Assembly (NCBI RefSeq): GCF_017639205.1
Contig: NZ_CP071139.1
Location: forward strand, 4,651,001-4,715,000
Direction of reading: 5' to 3'
DNA length: 64,000 nt
DNA from: Streptomyces nojiriensis
GTDB lineage: Bacteria; Actinomycetota; Actinomycetes; Streptomycetales; Streptomycetaceae
Shown: piece after piece, positions 51,988 to 61,057 of the stretch
Position numbering within the stretch: position 1 is the stretch's first letter
Layout: each line of letters begins with the position of its first letter
Made by a program: the position numbers and the translations under genes
Notes under the pieces: generated by a model
What the model was told of the DNA's origin: nothing
Databases searched by the model: none
The model's input: the letters and a program-made list of their open reading frames with translations, nothing else

Positions 51988-54606
51988 ATGGCCGACGAAA
52001 CCACCCCCACCGCAGAGAACGCCGCGGAGGAGCAGCCCGTGCTGCGCATCGAGCCCGTCGGGCTCGAGACGGAGATGCAGCGCTCCTACCTCGACTACGC
52101 GATGTCCGTCATCGTCTCGCGCGCCCTGCCGGACGTGCGCGACGGCCTCAAGCCGGTGCACCGCCGCGTGCTGTACGCGATGTACGACGGCGGCTACCGG
52201 CCCGAGAAGGGCTTCTACAAGTGCGCCCGCGTCGTCGGCGACGTCATGGGCACCTACCACCCGCACGGTGACAGCTCGATCTACGACGCCCTGGTCCGGC
52301 TGGCCCAGCCGTGGTCGATGCGCATGCCGCTGGTGGACTCCAACGGCAACTTCGGCTCTCCGGGCAACGACCCGGCGGCAGCGATGCGCTACACCGAGTG
52401 CAAGCTGATGCCGCAGGCCATGGAGATGCTCCGGGACATCGACGAGGAGACCGTCGACTTCCAGGACAACTACGACGGCCGCAACCAGGAGCCGACCGTC
52501 CTGCCGGCGCGCTTCCCGAACCTGCTGGTCAACGGCAGCGCCGGTATCGCGGTCGGTATGGCGACGAACATCCCGCCGCACAACCTCCGCGAGGTCGCGG
52601 CCGGCGCCCAGTGGGCGCTGGAGCACCCGGAGGCCACGCACGAGGAGCTCCAGGACGCGCTCATCGAGCGGATCAAGGGACCCGACTTCCCGTCGGGCGC
52701 CCTGGTCGTGGGCCGCAAGGGCATCGAGGAGGCGTACCGGACCGGTCGCGGCTCCATCACGATGCGCGCGGTGGTGGAGGTCGAGGAGATCCAGAACCGC
52801 CAGTGCCTGGTGGTCACGGAGCTCCCGTACCAGACCAACCCCGACAACCTCGCGCAGAAGATCGCGGACCTGGTGAAGGACGGCAAGGTCGGCGGCATCG
52901 CCGACGTCCGTGACGAGACCTCGTCGCGGACCGGCCAGCGCCTGGTGATCGTCCTCAAGCGCGACGCCGTCGCCAAGGTCGTGCTGAACAACCTCTACAA
53001 GCACACCGATCTGCAGACCAACTTCGGCGCCAACATGCTGGCGCTGGTGGACGGCGTGCCGCGCACGCTGTCGATCGACGCGTTCATCCGCCACTGGGTG
53101 ACGCACCAGATCGAGGTCATCGTCCGGCGCACGAAGTTCCGCCTGCGCAAGGCGGAGGAGCGCGCCCACATCCTGCGCGGTCTGCTCAAGGCGCTGGACG
53201 CGATCGACGAGGTCATCGCCCTGATCCGGCGCAGCAACACGGTCGAGATCGCGCGCGAGGGCCTGATGGGCCTCCTGGAGATCGACGAGATCCAGGCGAA
53301 CGCGATCCTCGAGATGCAGCTCCGCCGCCTGGCGGCCCTGGAGCGGCAGAAGATCGTCGCCGAGCACGACGAGCTCCAGGCCAAGATCAACGAGTACAAC
53401 GCCATCCTGGCCTCGGAGGAGCGCCAGCGCTCCATCGTCAGCGAGGAACTGGCGGCGATCGTCGAGAAGTTCGGCGACGACCGGCGTTCCAAGCTGGTGC
53501 CCTTCGACGGTGACATGTCCATCGAGGACCTGATCGCCGAAGAGGACATCGTCGTCACGATCACGCACGGCGGCTACGTCAAGCGCACCAAGACCGAGGA
53601 CTACCGCTCGCAGAAGCGCGGCGGCAAGGGCGTGCGCGGCACCAAGCTGAAGCAGGACGACCTGGTCGACCACTTCTTCGTCTCCACCACGCACCACTGG
53701 CTGCTCTTCTTCACCAACAAGGGCCGGGTCTACCGGTCCAAGGCGTACGAGCTGCCGGACGCCGGCCGCGACGCCCGCGGGCAGCACGTGGCGAACCTGC
53801 TGGCCTTCCAGCCGGACGAGAAGATCGCCCAGATCCTCGCGATCCGCGACTACGAGGCGGCGCCCTACCTGATCCTGGCCACCAAGGGCGGCCTGGTGAA
53901 GAAGACGGCGCTCAAGGACTACGACTCGCCCCGTTCCGGCGGCGTCATCGCGATCAACCTCCGGGAGACCGGAGCGGACGGCGCCGACGGCGCTGCCGAC
54001 GAGCTGATCGGCGCCGAGCTGGTGTCCGCCGAGGACGACCTGCTGCTGATCAGCAAGAAGGCGCAGTCGATCCGCTTCACGGCCACCGACGACGCGCTGC
54101 GCCCGATGGGCCGCGCCACCTCGGGCGTGAAGGGCATGAGTTTCCGTGAAGGTGACGAACTGCTCTCCATGAACGTTGTGAGGCCGGGTACGTTCGTCTT
54201 CACCGCGACCGACGGCGGCTACGCCAAGCGGACGCCGGTCGACGAGTACCGCGTCCAGGGCCGTGGCGGTCTGGGTATCAAGGCCGCCAAGATCGTGGAG
54301 GACCGCGGTTCGCTCGTCGGGGCGCTCGTGGTCGACGAGAGCGACGAGATTCTCGCCATCACGCTCGGCGGTGGTGTGATTCGCACGCGCGTCAACGAAG
54401 TCAGGGAGACCGGCCGTGACACCATGGGCGTCCAGCTGATCAACCTGGGCAAGCGCGATGCCGTGGTCGGCATCGCCCGGAACGCCGAGGCCGGTCAGGA
54501 AGCTGACGAGGTCGAGGCCGACGAGAACGACACCGAGGTGGCCGACGGACAGGCCGCCGAGGCCGCCGAGGGCACGCAGCCCTCGGCCGGGGAGCACGAG
54601 GAGTAA
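51988..54606 (+). CDS. gyrA: DNA gyrase subunit A
   Basis: 872 residues. The breakage-reunion domain has the active-site tyrosine Y135 in AMRYTECKL and the quinolone region HPHGDSSIYD with S96 and D100, the sensitive forms at the two usual resistance positions. Six beta-pinwheel repeats form the C-terminal DNA-wrapping domain, including QRGGKGVRG, the GyrA box. The tail is acidic. ATG 51988 follows GAAAGGA. It is co-directional with gyrB and with the DUF3566 gene that starts 3 bp after its stop. Confidence 0.98.
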   Translation: MADETTPTAENAAEEQPVLRIEPVGLETEMQRSYLDYAMSVIVSRALPDVRDGLKPVHRRVLYAMYDGGYRPEKGFYKCARVVGDVMGTYHPHGDSSIYDALVRLAQPWSMRMPLVDSNGNFGSPGNDPAAAMRYTECKLMPQAMEMLRDIDEETVDFQDNYDGRNQEPTVLPARFPNLLVNGSAGIAVGMATNIPPHNLREVAAGAQWALEHPEATHEELQDALIERIKGPDFPSGALVVGRKGIEEAYRTGRGSITMRAVVEVEEIQNRQCLVVTELPYQTNPDNLAQKIADLVKDGKVGGIADVRDETSSRTGQRLVIVLKRDAVAKVVLNNLYKHTDLQTNFGANMLALVDGVPRTLSIDAFIRHWVTHQIEVIVRRTKFRLRKAEERAHILRGLLKALDAIDEVIALIRRSNTVEIAREGLMGLLEIDEIQANAILEMQLRRLAALERQKIVAEHDELQAKINEYNAILASEERQRSIVSEELAAIVEKFGDDRRSKLVPFDGDMSIEDLIAEEDIVVTITHGGYVKRTKTEDYRSQKRGGKGVRGTKLKQDDLVDHFFVSTTHHWLLFFTNKGRVYRSKAYELPDAGRDARGQHVANLLAFQPDEKIAQILAIRDYEAAPYLILATKGGLVKKTALKDYDSPRSGGVIAINLRETGADGADGAADELIGAELVSAEDDLLLISKKAQSIRFTATDDALRPMGRATSGVKGMSFREGDELLSMNVVRPGTFVFTATDGGYAKRTPVDEYRVQGRGGLGIKAAKIVEDRGSLVGALVVDESDEILAITLGGGVIRTRVNEVRETGRDTMGVQLINLGKRDAVVGIARNAEAGQEADEVEADENDTEVADGQAAEAAEGTQPSAGEHEE

Positions 54607-54609
54607 GTC

Positions 54610-55242
54610 GTGAGTGGAGCCACGGGCGCCGGACCGGCCAAGACTGGAGCGAACGGTGCCCGTGGCCCTGCCGCGGACTCCCAGGGGGGAACCGTGACGG
54701 ACACCCGAGGTCCGAAGCCGTCGGTCGGCGCGGACGCCGGCCAGGACAAGCCCGCACAGCCGTACCACCCGCCGCAGGCCTACCCGGCGCCCACGGGCCC
54801 CGGGACGGCTCAGGGCGGCCCGGGAGCGGGCGCGCAGCGCAAGCCGCGCACGGGGGTCCGTACGGCCCCCCGCACGCGCAAGGCGCGACTGCGGGTGGCC
54901 AAGGCCGACCCGTGGTCGGTCATGAAGGTCAGCTTCCTGCTGTCGATCGCGCTGGGCATCTGCACGATCGTGGCGGCGGCCGTGCTGTGGATGGTCATGG
55001 ACGCGATGGGCGTCTTCTCGACCGTCGGCGGCACGATCAGCGAGGCGACCGGTTCGAACGAGGGCAACGGCTTCGACCTCCAGTCGTTCCTGTCGCTGCC
55101 GCGCGTGCTGATCTTCACGTCGGTCATCGCGGTGATCGACGTGGTGCTGGCGACGGCACTGGCGACGCTGGGTGCGTTCATCTACAACCTGTCGGCGGGC
55201 TTCGTCGGCGGTGTGGAGCTCACCCTCGCCGAGGACGAGTAG
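54610..55242 (+). CDS. DUF3566 membrane protein
   Basis: 210 residues from GTG 54610, three bases after gyrA ends. A disordered Pro/Gly-rich cytoplasmic region of about 95 residues leads to the DUF3566 core: two membrane helices (about 107-135 and 163-190) and a short outside loop, ending GGVELTLAEDE. It is conserved next to gyrA across actinobacteria; function unknown. A role in envelope or growth is speculation. Confidence 0.9.
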   Translation: MSGATGAGPAKTGANGARGPAADSQGGTVTDTRGPKPSVGADAGQDKPAQPYHPPQAYPAPTGPGTAQGGPGAGAQRKPRTGVRTAPRTRKARLRVAKADPWSVMKVSFLLSIALGICTIVAAAVLWMVMDAMGVFSTVGGTISEATGSNEGNGFDLQSFLSLPRVLIFTSVIAVIDVVLATALATLGAFIYNLSAGFVGGVELTLAEDE

Positions 55243-55306
55243 GCCCTCCGTCCGGGCGCCCGCGACGGGTCGGATGACCTGCGCAGACGCCCCCGGGCAA
55301 CGGATT

Positions 55307-55335
55307 TTGGCCTGACCGGGTCTGTGCGCTAATCT
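55307..55335 (+). promoter_or_regulatory. Housekeeping-type promoter of tRNA-Ile
   Basis: TTGGCC (55307-55312), 17 bp, TAATCT (55330-55335), ending 25 bp upstream of the tRNA. The spacing and match suit the principal sigma factor. Confidence 0.6.
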
Positions 55336-55360
55336 TCAGGAGTCAGCGCGCAGCGCGGAT

Positions 55361-55434
55361 GGGGCTATAGCTCAGTTGGTTAGAGCGCATCCCTGATAAG
55401 GATGAGGCCACAGGTTCAAATCCTGTTAGCCCCA
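55361..55434 (+). tRNA. tRNA-Ile (anticodon GAT)
   Basis: A 74-nt cloverleaf: acceptor stem GGGGCTA/TAGCCCC, D-arm with AGCTCAGTTGGTTAGAGC, anticodon stem CATCC/GGATG with anticodon GAT at 55395-55397, T-loop GTTCAAATC, discriminator A at 55434. The CCA end is not encoded. A terminator follows at once. Confidence 0.97.
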
Positions 55435-55442
55435 CAGTGTCG

Positions 55443-55472
55443 AAGACCCCCAGGCCAAGGCCTGGGGGTCTT
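55443..55472 (+). terminator. tRNA-Ile terminator
   Basis: Perfect 14-bp arms (55443-55456 and 55459-55472) with a 2-nt loop followed by T-rich sequence. Confidence 0.85.
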
Positions 55473-55578
55473 TGTCGTTGGGCCAGTTGGTGGACCGCCA
55501 GGTCACCGATCGGTATCGGTCGGTGTGTATTGTTGGGCGCCAGAAGTCCCCTACGTCAACGAAAGACGAGGTCGCGCG

Positions 55579-55713
55579 GTGAAGAAGCTGCTCCTGGTCG
55601 CACTGGCCGCCATCGGCGGGCTCCTCGTGTACCGCCAGATCCAGGCGGACCGCGCCGAGCAGGACCTGTGGACGGAGGCAACTGACTCCGTGCCCTCTGG
55701 TTCCGGTGTGTGA
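55579..55713 (+). CDS. DLW-39 family small protein
   Basis: 44 residues from GTG 55579. The start MKKLLLVALAAIGGLLVYRQI forms a hydrophobic segment and DLWTEATD follows; the DLW triplet near residue 29 gives the family its name. It is probably a small membrane-anchored protein; function unknown. It sits in the conserved spot after tRNA-Ile, between two terminators, so it has its own promoter. Confidence 0.85.
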   Translation: MKKLLLVALAAIGGLLVYRQIQADRAEQDLWTEATDSVPSGSGV

Positions 55714-55733
55714 GACCCAAGGCTGATCGCATG

Positions 55734-55763
55734 AAGCCCCGGCTGCCGCTGCGGCCGGGGCTT
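55734..55763 (+). terminator. Terminator after DLW-39 gene
   Basis: Ten-bp arms (AAGCCCCGGC 55734-55743, GCCGGGGCTT 55754-55763) with a 10-nt loop, followed by TGTG. Confidence 0.8.
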
Positions 55764-55835
55764 TGTGCTGCTCTGTGACGAAAAATTCCGTTATGTAAAG
55801 ATTTGGCTTGCGCGAGCAAACTCGGGGTGGGCGTG

Positions 55836-57146
55836 ATGGTGCGGGGACGGACGACGGCGTGGGCGGCGGCCCTGGGCCTGGTGGCGGGAGCGCCGGGAGC
55901 CGCGTACGCCGACGGGGCCGCGCCCGGCCCCCTCCCGGCCTACCGGGCCGCCGACGGCGCCCGGGCGATCGAGGGCAGGCCCTCCACGGCCGACGCCCCG
56001 CAGATCGAGGCCGGCAACGTCTACCGGGACACGCTCGGGCCGGGGGAACGCGTGTACCGGCTCGTCCTCGACAAGGACGACTCCGACGTCTACGTCTCCG
56101 CCGTGGTCCGCCCGGCGGCGGGCGCGAAGGTCTCCGGCGGCGACGGCATCCACGTGGAGATCATGACCACCGCCGGGCGCTCCTGCCCCCGCAGCGGCGG
56201 CCGGGCGAACTTCGGCTACGACCCCTACCCGATCAGCGCCGCCGGTGTCCGCAGGGGCGCCGAGGACGAGGACTGCGCGCCCGCGGGCGTGTACTACGCC
56301 AAGGTCACGCGGACCTCGGCCAAGGGCTACGACCAGAGCCCCTGGCCCCTGGAGATCAAGGTCCAGCGGGAGCCCGGCCGCGGCCCGGGCGGCCCCACCG
56401 CCGCGCCGGGCACCTGGCCCTCCGGCGCCCCCGTGCTGCCCGGCACCGAGGCGGTGCCCCGCAGCGGCGGCACCGGCTTCAACGACGCCCGCGCCCTGGG
56501 CGCCGGTGTCTGGCGCGACGAGATGCGGCCCGGGCAGACCCGTTTCTACCGGGTCCCGCTGGATTGGGGGCAGCAGCTGGGCCTCGGCGCCGAACTGGCC
56601 GCCGCGAAGATGACGAAGACCTACGGTTCGGCCTCGGGCGGGCTCACCGTCTCCCTCTACAGCCCGTACCGGGGCCTGATCTCCGACAAGGACACCTCGT
56701 ACGACGGCAAGCAGGCCGGGATCACCCTGGAGAAGACCCCGCCCGTCGCGTACGAGAACCGCTTCGCGAGCGACTCGAAGGTGCAGCCCGTCTCCCTCGC
56801 GGGCTGGTACTACGTCGCGGTGACCATGGGCGCGAAGGTCGCCGACTTCACCGAGGACGCGGCGCCCGTGCCGCTGACCCTGCGCCTGGACGTCGCCGGT
56901 ACGCCGGCCAAGGCGCCCGCGTACAAGGAGAGTCCGGCCGCGGGAGGCTTCGGGGTGGGCGACGAGGACCGGGCCGCGGCCAAGGAGGGGCTCACCGCCC
57001 CGGAGGCCGCCGAGGCCGCCGAGCGGCACTCCACGATGCGGATCGTGGCGGGCGCCGGATTCGGCACCGGGACGGTCCTGCTGCTGGTGCTGGGCGGCTG
57101 GACGCTGCTCGGCCGGGGCCGGGGGCTCGGTCCTACAGCCGGGTGA
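55836..57146 (+). CDS. Secreted, C-terminally anchored protein of unknown function
   Basis: 436 residues. The first about 28 residues are a signal peptide (TAWAAALGLVAGAPGAAYADG). A long extracellular beta-rich region follows, with a cysteine pair in SCPRSGG and DCAPAG (about residues 110 and 149). A C-terminal membrane helix (about 403-426) and short basic tail end it. I recognise no named family. GTG 55827 is an alternative start. Its 3-prime end overlaps that of the convergent kinase gene by 14 bp, so the pair may be functionally linked, but this is inference. Confidence 0.7.
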   Translation: MVRGRTTAWAAALGLVAGAPGAAYADGAAPGPLPAYRAADGARAIEGRPSTADAPQIEAGNVYRDTLGPGERVYRLVLDKDDSDVYVSAVVRPAAGAKVSGGDGIHVEIMTTAGRSCPRSGGRANFGYDPYPISAAGVRRGAEDEDCAPAGVYYAKVTRTSAKGYDQSPWPLEIKVQREPGRGPGGPTAAPGTWPSGAPVLPGTEAVPRSGGTGFNDARALGAGVWRDEMRPGQTRFYRVPLDWGQQLGLGAELAAAKMTKTYGSASGGLTVSLYSPYRGLISDKDTSYDGKQAGITLEKTPPVAYENRFASDSKVQPVSLAGWYYVAVTMGAKVADFTEDAAPVPLTLRLDVAGTPAKAPAYKESPAAGGFGVGDEDRAAAKEGLTAPEAAEAAERHSTMRIVAGAGFGTGTVLLLVLGGWTLLGRGRGLGPTAG

Positions 57147-58428
57147 GGGCCCAGACCCCCACCGCGAAGCAGAGCAGCGCCGCGGCGAGCAGGGAGGCCA
57201 CCGCCTTCGCCGGGGGCGGTGCGATCCCGCCGCCCGCCCGGACCGGCGCCCCGGCAGGGGCCGAGGGGACCGGCGCGGCCGGTGCGGCCGGCGGCGGCAG
57301 GTGGAAGCTGCCGGTCTCCGAGGGCCCGTACGCGGGCACCCGGGCCGGGACGGCGGGGGAGCCGGGGACGGCCGGTGCGGCGGCAACGGCCGGATAAGGG
57401 GCCGTCGGCGCGGGCAGGGCCACCGGAGCGGTCCGTGCCGTACCGCGCGGGTCGGTCCGGAGGGGCTCCGCGGGCACCGTGACGGAGGCGGAGGACCCGG
57501 GTGCCGGGGCTCCGGCGGCGGGCGCCGGTGAGGCCCCGGCCGCCGTGCTCGGCGGGCCCTGCGGGCCGAATCCGGTAGGCAGCGGGCCGAGTTGGTCGAA
57601 CACCTCCACCGGCTCCTCGTCCGGGGCGGGCGGCGGCAGCAGTTCCACGGCCTCGGCAAGGGCCTTGCGCGCCCCTGTGGCCGTCCGGAAGCGGTTTCGG
57701 GGGTCCGGCTGCAGGAGGCCGGCGATGACGTCCCAGAGCGGTGCGGGAACGCCTTCGGGGGCGCCGGGGGTGCCGTGCGCGAGGAAGTGCTCCACCAGCG
57801 CCCGGGAATCGGGCTTGCGGCCCTGGAGCAGGTACAGGGCGACCAGCCCCACGGCGAAGAGGTCGGCAGGGAAGTCGGGCTCGGCGCCCAGGAGTTGCTC
57901 GGGGGCGAAATAGCCGGGCGTGCCGACCACGACGTCGGTCTCGGTCAGCCGGGGCTCGCCCTTGCGCATGGAGATGCCGAAGTCGGACAGCCGCAGGTGC
58001 GGCCGCCCGGTTCCGGTGGCCTCCATCAGGATGTTGGCCGGTTTGATGTCGCGGTGCACCACGCCCTCCGCGTGCACCGCCGCGAGCCCCGACAGGAGCT
58101 GGTCGAGCAGGCCGCACACGAACCGGGGCGGCAGGGGCCCGTAGTCCCCGATCACATGGCCGAGCGAGCCGCCGCCGACCAGGTCCATGGTGAACAGGAC
58201 CTTGTCGTCGTCGGCCGCCCAGCTGGCCGGAGCCAGTACGTGCGGATGGTCGATCCGCAGCGCCTGCTCCCGTACGAACCGCAGCAGCGTGTGGGCGTCG
58301 CTCTGCAGGAGGACCTTCGCGGCCACATAGCGCCGACGGCGGTGGTCCCAGGCCCGCCACACGGCACCGGCGCCGCCGCGTCCGATCGGATCGATCAGCT
58401 CGTACCGGCCGGCGAAGACCTCACCCAT
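57133..58428 (-). CDS. Serine/threonine protein kinase, membrane-anchored
   Basis: 431 residues. The kinase domain is intact: RYELIDPIGRGGAGAVWRAW (P-loop), VAAKVL with the lysine, VHRDIKPANIL, LSDFGISM and a PEQL APE-type motif. A long Pro/Ala-rich linker (about 275-405) leads to one C-terminal membrane helix (SLLAAALLCFAVGVWAL). No external sensor domain is present, unlike PknB. Substrate unknown. The ATG at 58428 is close to the P-loop. It converges on the secreted-protein gene, overlapping its 3-prime end. Confidence 0.93.
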   Translation of the reverse strand: MGEVFAGRYELIDPIGRGGAGAVWRAWDHRRRRYVAAKVLLQSDAHTLLRFVREQALRIDHPHVLAPASWAADDDKVLFTMDLVGGGSLGHVIGDYGPLPPRFVCGLLDQLLSGLAAVHAEGVVHRDIKPANILMEATGTGRPHLRLSDFGISMRKGEPRLTETDVVVGTPGYFAPEQLLGAEPDFPADLFAVGLVALYLLQGRKPDSRALVEHFLAHGTPGAPEGVPAPLWDVIAGLLQPDPRNRFRTATGARKALAEAVELLPPPAPDEEPVEVFDQLGPLPTGFGPQGPPSTAAGASPAPAAGAPAPGSSASVTVPAEPLRTDPRGTARTAPVALPAPTAPYPAVAAAPAVPGSPAVPARVPAYGPSETGSFHLPPPAAPAAPVPSAPAGAPVRAGGGIAPPPAKAVASLLAAALLCFAVGVWALTRL

Positions 58429-58475
58429 CGCTGCGCCCGTCCTCCCCCGTCACCCGTCGTCCGCCCCCGTGCGTG

Positions 58476-59024
58476 TCAGTTCTGGTGGGCCTCGTAGTGG
58501 GCGACCGCGTCGGCGGTGCGGCCCGCGCCGTACACCCGGAGGAACTCTGCCAGTTCCGGGTGGCTGGGGGCGAGGCTGTTCGCCGCGTCGATGATGTCGC
58601 CGGCCGCGGAGACCGAGCGCAGCAGCGACTGGATCTCGCGGACGACCCGCTTGACCGTGGGTGCGCCGGAACTGGTGGTGGTCTGACCGCTGTTGCTGAG
58701 GACGGATCCTCCCTGGGTCTTCTTGATCTCGTCCATCCGGTCGGTGGCCTCCCCCGCGCTGACGCTTCCGTCGGCCACCTGGCCGGCGAGATCCTGGAGG
58801 GCCTGGACGCGCTGGACCACGGCCGGGTTCCCGATCTTGGCTCGCTGGCCGCTCATCAGCTGGGACAGCATGGGCGCCGACAGTCCGAGGACGGCAGCGA
58901 GGCGGGCCTGGTTCAAGCCGAGGTCATCTATGAGCCGGCGGAAGAGCGCTCCCAGCGGCTCCCCGTACCAACTGCGCTGAAGTTCTCTGGCTCTGGCCGT
59001 GGCCTCTTGTTGTACTGCGTCCAC
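58476..59024 (-). CDS. Helix-turn-helix DNA-binding protein
   Basis: 182 residues from GTG 59024, preceded by AAGGGGAG. An XRE-like helix-turn-helix is at about residues 29-52 (LNQARLAAVLGLSAPMLSQLM). The C-terminal half is helical with a TADAVAHYEAHQ end and no enzyme motif. It is next to the kinase gene (48 bp) and parallel to it, so it may act with it; function unknown. Longer in-frame starts to 59186 run into the tRNA promoter region. Confidence 0.8.
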   Translation of the reverse strand: MDAVQQEATARARELQRSWYGEPLGALFRRLIDDLGLNQARLAAVLGLSAPMLSQLMSGQRAKIGNPAVVQRVQALQDLAGQVADGSVSAGEATDRMDEIKKTQGGSVLSNSGQTTTSSGAPTVKRVVREIQSLLRSVSAAGDIIDAANSLAPSHPELAEFLRVYGAGRTADAVAHYEAHQN

Positions 59025-59186
59025 TCTTACTACTCCCCTTCGCTGGTGCGAACCTCGCGAGCATCTTACGGAGAGTGGTCGCACGGCGGGAGTCCCTATC
59101 ATTTTGCGAGATGAGGGGGTACACCCGGTACTCTGTTCTGCGGAACGACCACACCTCCCGCACGGGACGGGTGCGTCCACTTCCAC

Positions 59187-59259
59187 GGGGCCTTAGCTCA
59201 GTTGGTAGAGCGCTGCCTTTGCAAGGCAGATGTCAGGAGTTCGAATCTCCTAGGCTCCA
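59187..59259 (+). tRNA. tRNA-Ala (anticodon TGC)
   Basis: A 73-nt cloverleaf: acceptor GGGGCCT/AGGCTCC (one G-T), D-arm AGCTCAGTTGGTAGAGC, anticodon stem CTGCC/GGCAG with loop TTTGCAA and anticodon TGC at 59220-59222, T-loop GTTCGAATC, discriminator A. The CCA end is not encoded. Confidence 0.97.
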
Positions 59260-59265
59260 CAGCAC

Positions 59266-59308
59266 AAATGCCCTCCGACCTGCGGAAACGCAGTCTCGGA
59301 GGGCATTT
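59266..59308 (+). terminator. tRNA-Ala terminator
   Basis: A 13-bp stem (59266-59278 with 59296-59308) runs into TTTTT, close to an intrinsic terminator of the classical type. It overlaps nearly to the stop of the leftward monooxygenase gene. Confidence 0.8.
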
Positions 59309-59309
59309 T

Positions 59310-60797
59310 TCATGCCTGCCGGCGGGGCTCGCCGAACCAGTCGCCCAGGGCGCCGGCCAGCGAGCCGCCGTCCGGGGCCCAGGCGATGTACCCGTCGGGT
59401 CGGACGAGGACGGCGTCCCAGGGAAGCGGCCGGGCGGGCGTCGCGGACACCGTGCGCACCACGTGGGCCCAGGCCGCGCCCTGCTCGCCGTACGCCCGGC
59501 CGGCCTCCCCGAGCAGGAGCAGGACGGGACGGCCGGGCAGCAGCAGCCGGGTCAGGTCGGTCGGGCCGTCGGCGGTGGTGAGCGGCAGGTTCGGCAGGAA
59601 CCGGCCCTCCCCGCGGGAGCCGCGCCCGGTGCGCGCGGGGTACACCGTCTCCTGGGCGCTGATCATGTGGCCCAGGTGGGTGTTCACCGAGTCGATCCCC
59701 AGGAGCTCGGCGACGAGGTCGCGGAGGGGGTCGAGCCCCGGGTCCGGCCGCATCAGGGCGAGCTGGGCCCGGGTGTTGTCGATGACGCGCTGCCCGGCGG
59801 GCCGGCGTTCGGCGTCGTAGGTGTCGAGCAGGTCCTTGCCCGCGGTGCCCGCGAGGGCGTGCGCGAGTTTCCAGGACAGGTTGAGAGCGTCCTGCAGCCC
59901 CAGATTGAGGCCCTGCCCGCCCACGGCGAAGTGGATGTGGGCGGCGTCGCCGGCGAGGAACACCCGGCCCTGCCGGTAGTTGCGCACCAGCCGGGCGAAG
60001 TCGCTGAAGCGGGACAGGAACCGCGGGTCGGCCATGGGCACGCGGTGGCCGATGATGCGGTCGGCCTCCTGGCGCAGCTCGTCGAGGGTGAGCGGGGAGT
60101 GCCGGTCGGGGTGCGGGCCGCGGAAGTCGATCGTGATGAACCGGCTGTGCCCGTACGGGTTGACGCCCGCGATCGTCCAGCCGCGCGGGGTGCGGTGCCA
60201 GCCGTACGGCACGCTGTCCGGGTCGGTCAGCCGTACCAGGCCGAGCCCGGCGGACACGGTGGCCGGGTGGGTGTCCACGGGGAAGCCGAGCCGCTCGCGC
60301 ACCGTGCTGCGGGCGCCGTCCGCGCCGACCACGTACTCGGCGGTGAACCGCCGTACGCCGTCCGGCCCCCGGGCGGTCACGTGGACGGCGTCGGGTCCCT
60401 GGACGAGGTCGGTCACGCGGTGTCCGCGCAGGACGTCGACGCCCCGTTCGCGGGCCCGGAGCTCGAAGCCCCGTTCCAGTTCGGCCTGGGAGCGGCCGAG
60501 CACGGGGGCGGGCTCGGTGGCGGGGGCGGTGATGACGAGTCCCGGCGCGCCCGCGAAGTGGAACCCCTCGGCACGGCCGCGCCCCAGCAGGTCCCCGGTC
60601 GCGACGGGCACGGGCAGATGGCCGCGCCGGGCCAGGCCCTGCGCGGTGCGGGCGTGCAGGGTGCCGGCCTTGGGCCGGTCGACGGTCTGCGGTTCGGTTT
60701 CGAGTACGACGGTGCGGACGCCGTGGTGCCCGAGCTCGGCGGCGACGAGCATCCCGACGGGCCCGCCCCCGACGACCAGGACCTGGGTGCGTGTCAC
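59310..60797 (-). CDS. FAD-dependent aromatic monooxygenase
   Basis: 495 residues from GTG 60797. The class A flavin monooxygenase motifs are present: LVVGGGPVGM near residue 8 (FAD), VVGADGARSTVRERLG near 162 (DG motif) and FLAGDAAHIHFAVGGQGLNLG near 275 (GD motif). The C-terminal about 110 residues form a thioredoxin-like domain as in PHBH/RdmE-type enzymes. It hydroxylates aromatic compounds, often in polyketide tailoring or drug inactivation. Its GTG overlaps the stop of the small membrane-protein gene. Substrate unknown. Confidence 0.88.
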   Translation of the reverse strand: MTRTQVLVVGGGPVGMLVAAELGHHGVRTVVLETEPQTVDRPKAGTLHARTAQGLARRGHLPVPVATGDLLGRGRAEGFHFAGAPGLVITAPATEPAPVLGRSQAELERGFELRARERGVDVLRGHRVTDLVQGPDAVHVTARGPDGVRRFTAEYVVGADGARSTVRERLGFPVDTHPATVSAGLGLVRLTDPDSVPYGWHRTPRGWTIAGVNPYGHSRFITIDFRGPHPDRHSPLTLDELRQEADRIIGHRVPMADPRFLSRFSDFARLVRNYRQGRVFLAGDAAHIHFAVGGQGLNLGLQDALNLSWKLAHALAGTAGKDLLDTYDAERRPAGQRVIDNTRAQLALMRPDPGLDPLRDLVAELLGIDSVNTHLGHMISAQETVYPARTGRGSRGEGRFLPNLPLTTADGPTDLTRLLLPGRPVLLLLGEAGRAYGEQGAAWAHVVRTVSATPARPLPWDAVLVRPDGYIAWAPDGGSLAGALGDWFGEPRRQA

Positions 60798-60946
60798 GCG
60801 GTGCTCCCGGCGGAGCCGTCGCGCAGCAGTGCGGCGATCACGGCGCACACCGCCACGCCGACGCCGGCGACGGTGCCGAGCAGGGCGAAGCCGGCGCCCG
60901 TAACGGTGGTGCGGCCGACGGCGTGGTCTGCGTACTCATGGGGCAC
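60794..60946 (-). CDS. Small single-helix membrane protein
   Basis: 50 residues from GTG 60946, preceded by GGAG. A basic/His-rich start (PHEYADHAVGRT) leads to one hydrophobic helix (about residues 18-40, ALLGTVAGVGVAVCAVIAALL). Its stop overlaps the monooxygenase GTG (GTGA), so translation is coupled and the two likely act together. No family recognised. Confidence 0.6.
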   Translation of the reverse strand: MPHEYADHAVGRTTVTGAGFALLGTVAGVGVAVCAVIAALLRDGSAGSTA

Positions 60947-60978
60947 AACTCCAGGCTCGGCCCGGCCCGCTGACGGCC

Positions 60979-61000
60979 AGGTTCGGTTTTGATCGAACCT
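60979..61000. promoter_or_regulatory. Candidate operator between ArsR and monooxygenase genes
   Basis: AGGTTCG and CGAACCT arms (60979-60985, 60994-61000) with an 8-bp AT-rich centre lie in the divergent gap. It is a likely site for the ArsR-family protein encoded to the right. Confidence 0.6.
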
Positions 61001-61057
61001 AAAGCTGGCACACGGCGGAGGTATGATGCAAGACGTACCTAACGGGAGGAGGGCGCG

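Noticed and set aside
51901..54768. Very long open frame on the minus strand across gyrA (955 codons)
   Set aside because: It lies opposite gyrA, and G+C-rich genes give long antisense frames. No recognisable domain.
59104..59134. Promoter of tRNA-Ala, TTGCGA and TACTCT
   Set aside because: The spacing of 19 bp is too long for confidence.
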